From Tubulanus polymorphus (Eukaryota; Nemertea; Palaeonemertea; Tubulaniformes; Tubulanidae), in NCBI RefSeq assembly GCF_964204645.1, contig NC_134025.1, positions 11,289,001 to 11,353,000 on the forward strand: a DNA stretch of 64,000 nucleotides. Direction: 5' to 3'. Each line of letters opens with the position of its first letter. Position 1 is the stretch's first letter. Below, piece after piece: positions 61,068-64,000 of the stretch. The notes beneath the pieces were generated by a model. It did no database searches. It had not been told where the DNA came from and worked only from the letters and a program-made list of their open reading frames with translations. A program made the position numbers and the translations under genes.

Positions 61068-64000
61068 TGTTACCCGCATGAATATCACCGATTTTAATCG
61101 TAGTTTTAGTATTTGAATCACCATACACGCGGAGAAATTTCATCGTCAAAGATGGCGCTAATGTCATAGCAAAAATGCGATTATTTTCCACTCCCATCGG
61201 AATATATAATCACACTCGATGTCATGTGTGAAATTTCTACAAATATTTGTTTTCGTTGCTCGCGATCGCATTGGCTCGAACAGAAACAGCACTCGCGATA
61301 CGAATGAGCGGAAAATCGTTCAAGTGTTCTCTAACAAAGCCGACGAGCGTCTGCCATTGGTCGGGTCGATACGCGTGGAACCTGGGCAAACACGGTGCGC
61401 GACTGGCTCGATCGATAGAAAGCGAAACTGTAAACTTTCAATTATTCCTCGCAATCGAGGCACAGTGACTATAGCTGTGGAGCCGATAAAAAACTAATTA
61501 TACATTTTCCATCGACGAGGAAATATTCATAATTTTCTGAAATCATCAAATTTCTCCACCGTTCCCAGGATCAATTTACAATTGATTGTAGCAGTGTTTC
61601 AATTTTTGTAATACGGACATTGTAGTTACTTTCGAGAAAATTGACTATATCTATATTTGATATTTGAGGTCAGATTTCTAATCCAACTGAAACTGAATAA
61701 TTGTAAATATGAAGACAGTTAGTAGAATTTTTCACCAACGACCCTAATGACGGTTTAGACAGACACTGCGATTGAGATATACTTACAAGGTTTTAATGCT
61801 TCAAAATGACAAAATCAGAATGATCGAGAAATATATATATATCGATGATTATTCATTCAATATTGAACGGCCACTTACAAAATACCTCTGGCTATTAAGT
61901 TAAACCTTGTGACACCCAAAAACTATATATTTCTATCTTTAGCAAAAATCTGCTTGAATTAACATAGGATTTGGATCAGCAGTATACGCGAAGATTCTAG
62001 TGCCCTCAAACCCCATCAAACCTCACCGGAAGGCCTATTTCATCAACTTCGCCGGTTAAAGTGCCCTTTTAGTTGCACCCGCCTCAATTTCCATTCCGAC
62101 TGAACCCGACAGACCTAGATGCCCCTGAACGACAAAATAGTCAGTAATTCGACTTCAGTTGTCAATACAAGGCGCCAAAATCAGCGACATTGAGACAGGT
62201 TCGTGACATTGGGGCCCACTGATACGTATAGGAAATGATGTCCTGTGTTACAGATTTAGCTGTCTCATTTGATTCCAAGGTCAGACGATGTTTATTGATT
62301 GTTAAGCGACCATATTGATTAGACTAAGGTCGAAATTGCGAAAATGCCGACTATAGCAATGTAATTTGCCTATGTCATCGAAGCGATGATCTACTAATTA
62401 TATTCTAGTGGAACATCTCCAAAACCGGGCGTCGATACCGAACAGTGAAATATGATTGACTAATGTCCAATAGTTAACGAATCAAAACAAATCAAATGAA
62501 ATCCGCCAAACGTATTTATCAAATAAATACGTAACAGGGTCCCTAAGATATAGAAAAAACTGGTAAAAAAACTGGTAGCTGTAATAGATGTCAATGAATA
62601 AATTGCCGGATAAATGTCAATATAGCTATTTTTCTTTTATTAGGAAATCGAAGGGTAGAGTGTGAATTGGAAAAAGGCCATGTCTAAAAATAGCTTGTAC
62701 CCAGATGAAAAATAACAGTGATTTCACCTGAATTAGAATGTTCGTGGTTGAATATGACTCTTTAGATGTACACAGGCCTATGTTAAAAAACCATGGAAAA
62801 ACAAAATTTTATTCTACATTTTGAGGAGCCGGCTGAAAAGGGAGATCAAGGCTTGTTTTTCTCAAGTTAGATTTGACTGCTTACTGTTTCGAAGAAGTTT
62901 ATTTGTACCTTCAGACTCATCGTAAAACTGACAGGGATTTGCTGGTTGCGTGCGCTAGTTCATAGAACATTTTCCTCGGTGATTTAGAAATGTTTTTCTT
63001 TTAATCTTATTTCTCAATATTCGAAATTATAATAACTCGCGTCCGTTTTGTTATCCGAAAGACTGTGCACACGTATTATAAGTTTTCACAGATTTTTCTC
63101 AATCAATGCATACTCCATGTTTTCGGTCCCGTGTACAGATCTTAATTCAACAGGATATACTGAAAAGGGCTGTGCAAAGGTAAAAATTCTGTGTCGTTGT
63201 CTCTATGGCTCACATTGGAGAGAATCGATTTTAAACTACATTGAAAATAACTATGAATTTATAATTATTTTTCTAATAATAGGATACCTGCGCTATATAG
63301 ATGACAATTAATCATTATTGTTATTATCTTTAATAATAATCATCTTGTTTAAGGCCATGAATAATGCTCTAACCACGGTTTTGATATGTTTTAATTCGTA
63401 TACTGTATAATTCACCTTTTGGCGAAATCAAGCGCTTTTTCTTGTAATAATTGACCAAAAATATGTACTAGTTTAATCTTAATACGAAAGTTGTTACGAA
63501 TTTGAATTTCGGCTATTGATGACTGTCTTTGAATAATGACTTTATCGCGTCGTTTGATGTCAAGAAATAACTACTTTACTAACGTAAAAAGTGTATACCT
63601 GAATAGTGTATGATATTTTCGCATCATTTCTTATTCATTTATTCCTTCATCTGATAATTGAAATTGGATTCGTGCTTGCTTCGTAAACGAATATATTCAT
63701 ATAGTAATAGTTGTAATTATTTTAATTCCGTTGATCTTGGAAGCCTCCAAAAATGTATACGATCCTTGGAAACGGTTTCACCTAAATCCTTCCAAAACAG
63801 ACGGATTCGTCTAACACGCAGAGAAAACGCATCTGTCTTTATTAGGAAATTTCGGAACATGTTATTCTAGTTCACGTGATTCAAGAAGATACTATTTTAG
63901 AAGATACTATTAGAAATATTCAAACACACAAATGAGACCACGTTAGTTTCATATCATAAATCGTTGATATCATACGCGTTTTGAGTTAAATCCTAGGTTT
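61068..64000. other. No gene recognised
   Basis: AT-rich anonymous DNA to the window end. The paired frames at 61219-61497 overlap each other and match no known protein. Confidence 0.35.

Overview
The window is animal nuclear DNA: AT-rich, gene-poor and repeat-rich, with spliced genes and classic metazoan families. Only three genes can be supported: a Six1/2 homeobox gene, a TMEM86/YhhN-type lysoplasmalogenase and a secreted C-type lectin. The repeat types (about 154-bp tandem units with GACGGACGGACG-type tails, many short inverted-repeat DNA elements, very long microsatellites) suggest a marine invertebrate, perhaps a mollusc or other lophotrochozoan. The species cannot be fixed from the sequence.

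Layout. 1-7 kb is mostly anonymous DNA with small repeats. 7-18 kb is a repeat complex: a TTAA-flanked piggyBac-like element, then two tandem copies of a roughly 4.5-kb unit. Each unit holds a dead non-LTR reverse-transcriptase fragment, an array of 31-bp repeats and a unique segment ending in (AAT)n. The second array is split by an insertion of about 1.4 kb carrying 154-bp tandem repeats. 18-27 kb holds dispersed inverted-repeat elements, a three-exon lectin gene on the minus strand and an essentially pure 702-bp (CTGT)n tract.

28.7-30.6 kb holds the TMEM86-like gene on the plus strand; its main exon is clear and its 7-codon first exon is inferred. 32-40 kb holds several miniature DNA elements and a hairpin-forming repeat present three times. 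40.5-48.7 kb is the Six1/2 gene on the minus strand: two coding exons separated by a 7.3-kb intron. 49-64 kb contains no gene I recognise. It holds a nearly perfect 65-bp palindrome, a decayed reverse transcriptase and an element with poly-C ends.

The genes do not form a pathway. Six1/2 is a developmental transcription factor, TMEM86 a membrane lipid enzyme and the lectin a secreted recognition protein. Splice junctions were assigned by matching reading-frame phase to consensus splice sites; no transcript evidence was available.
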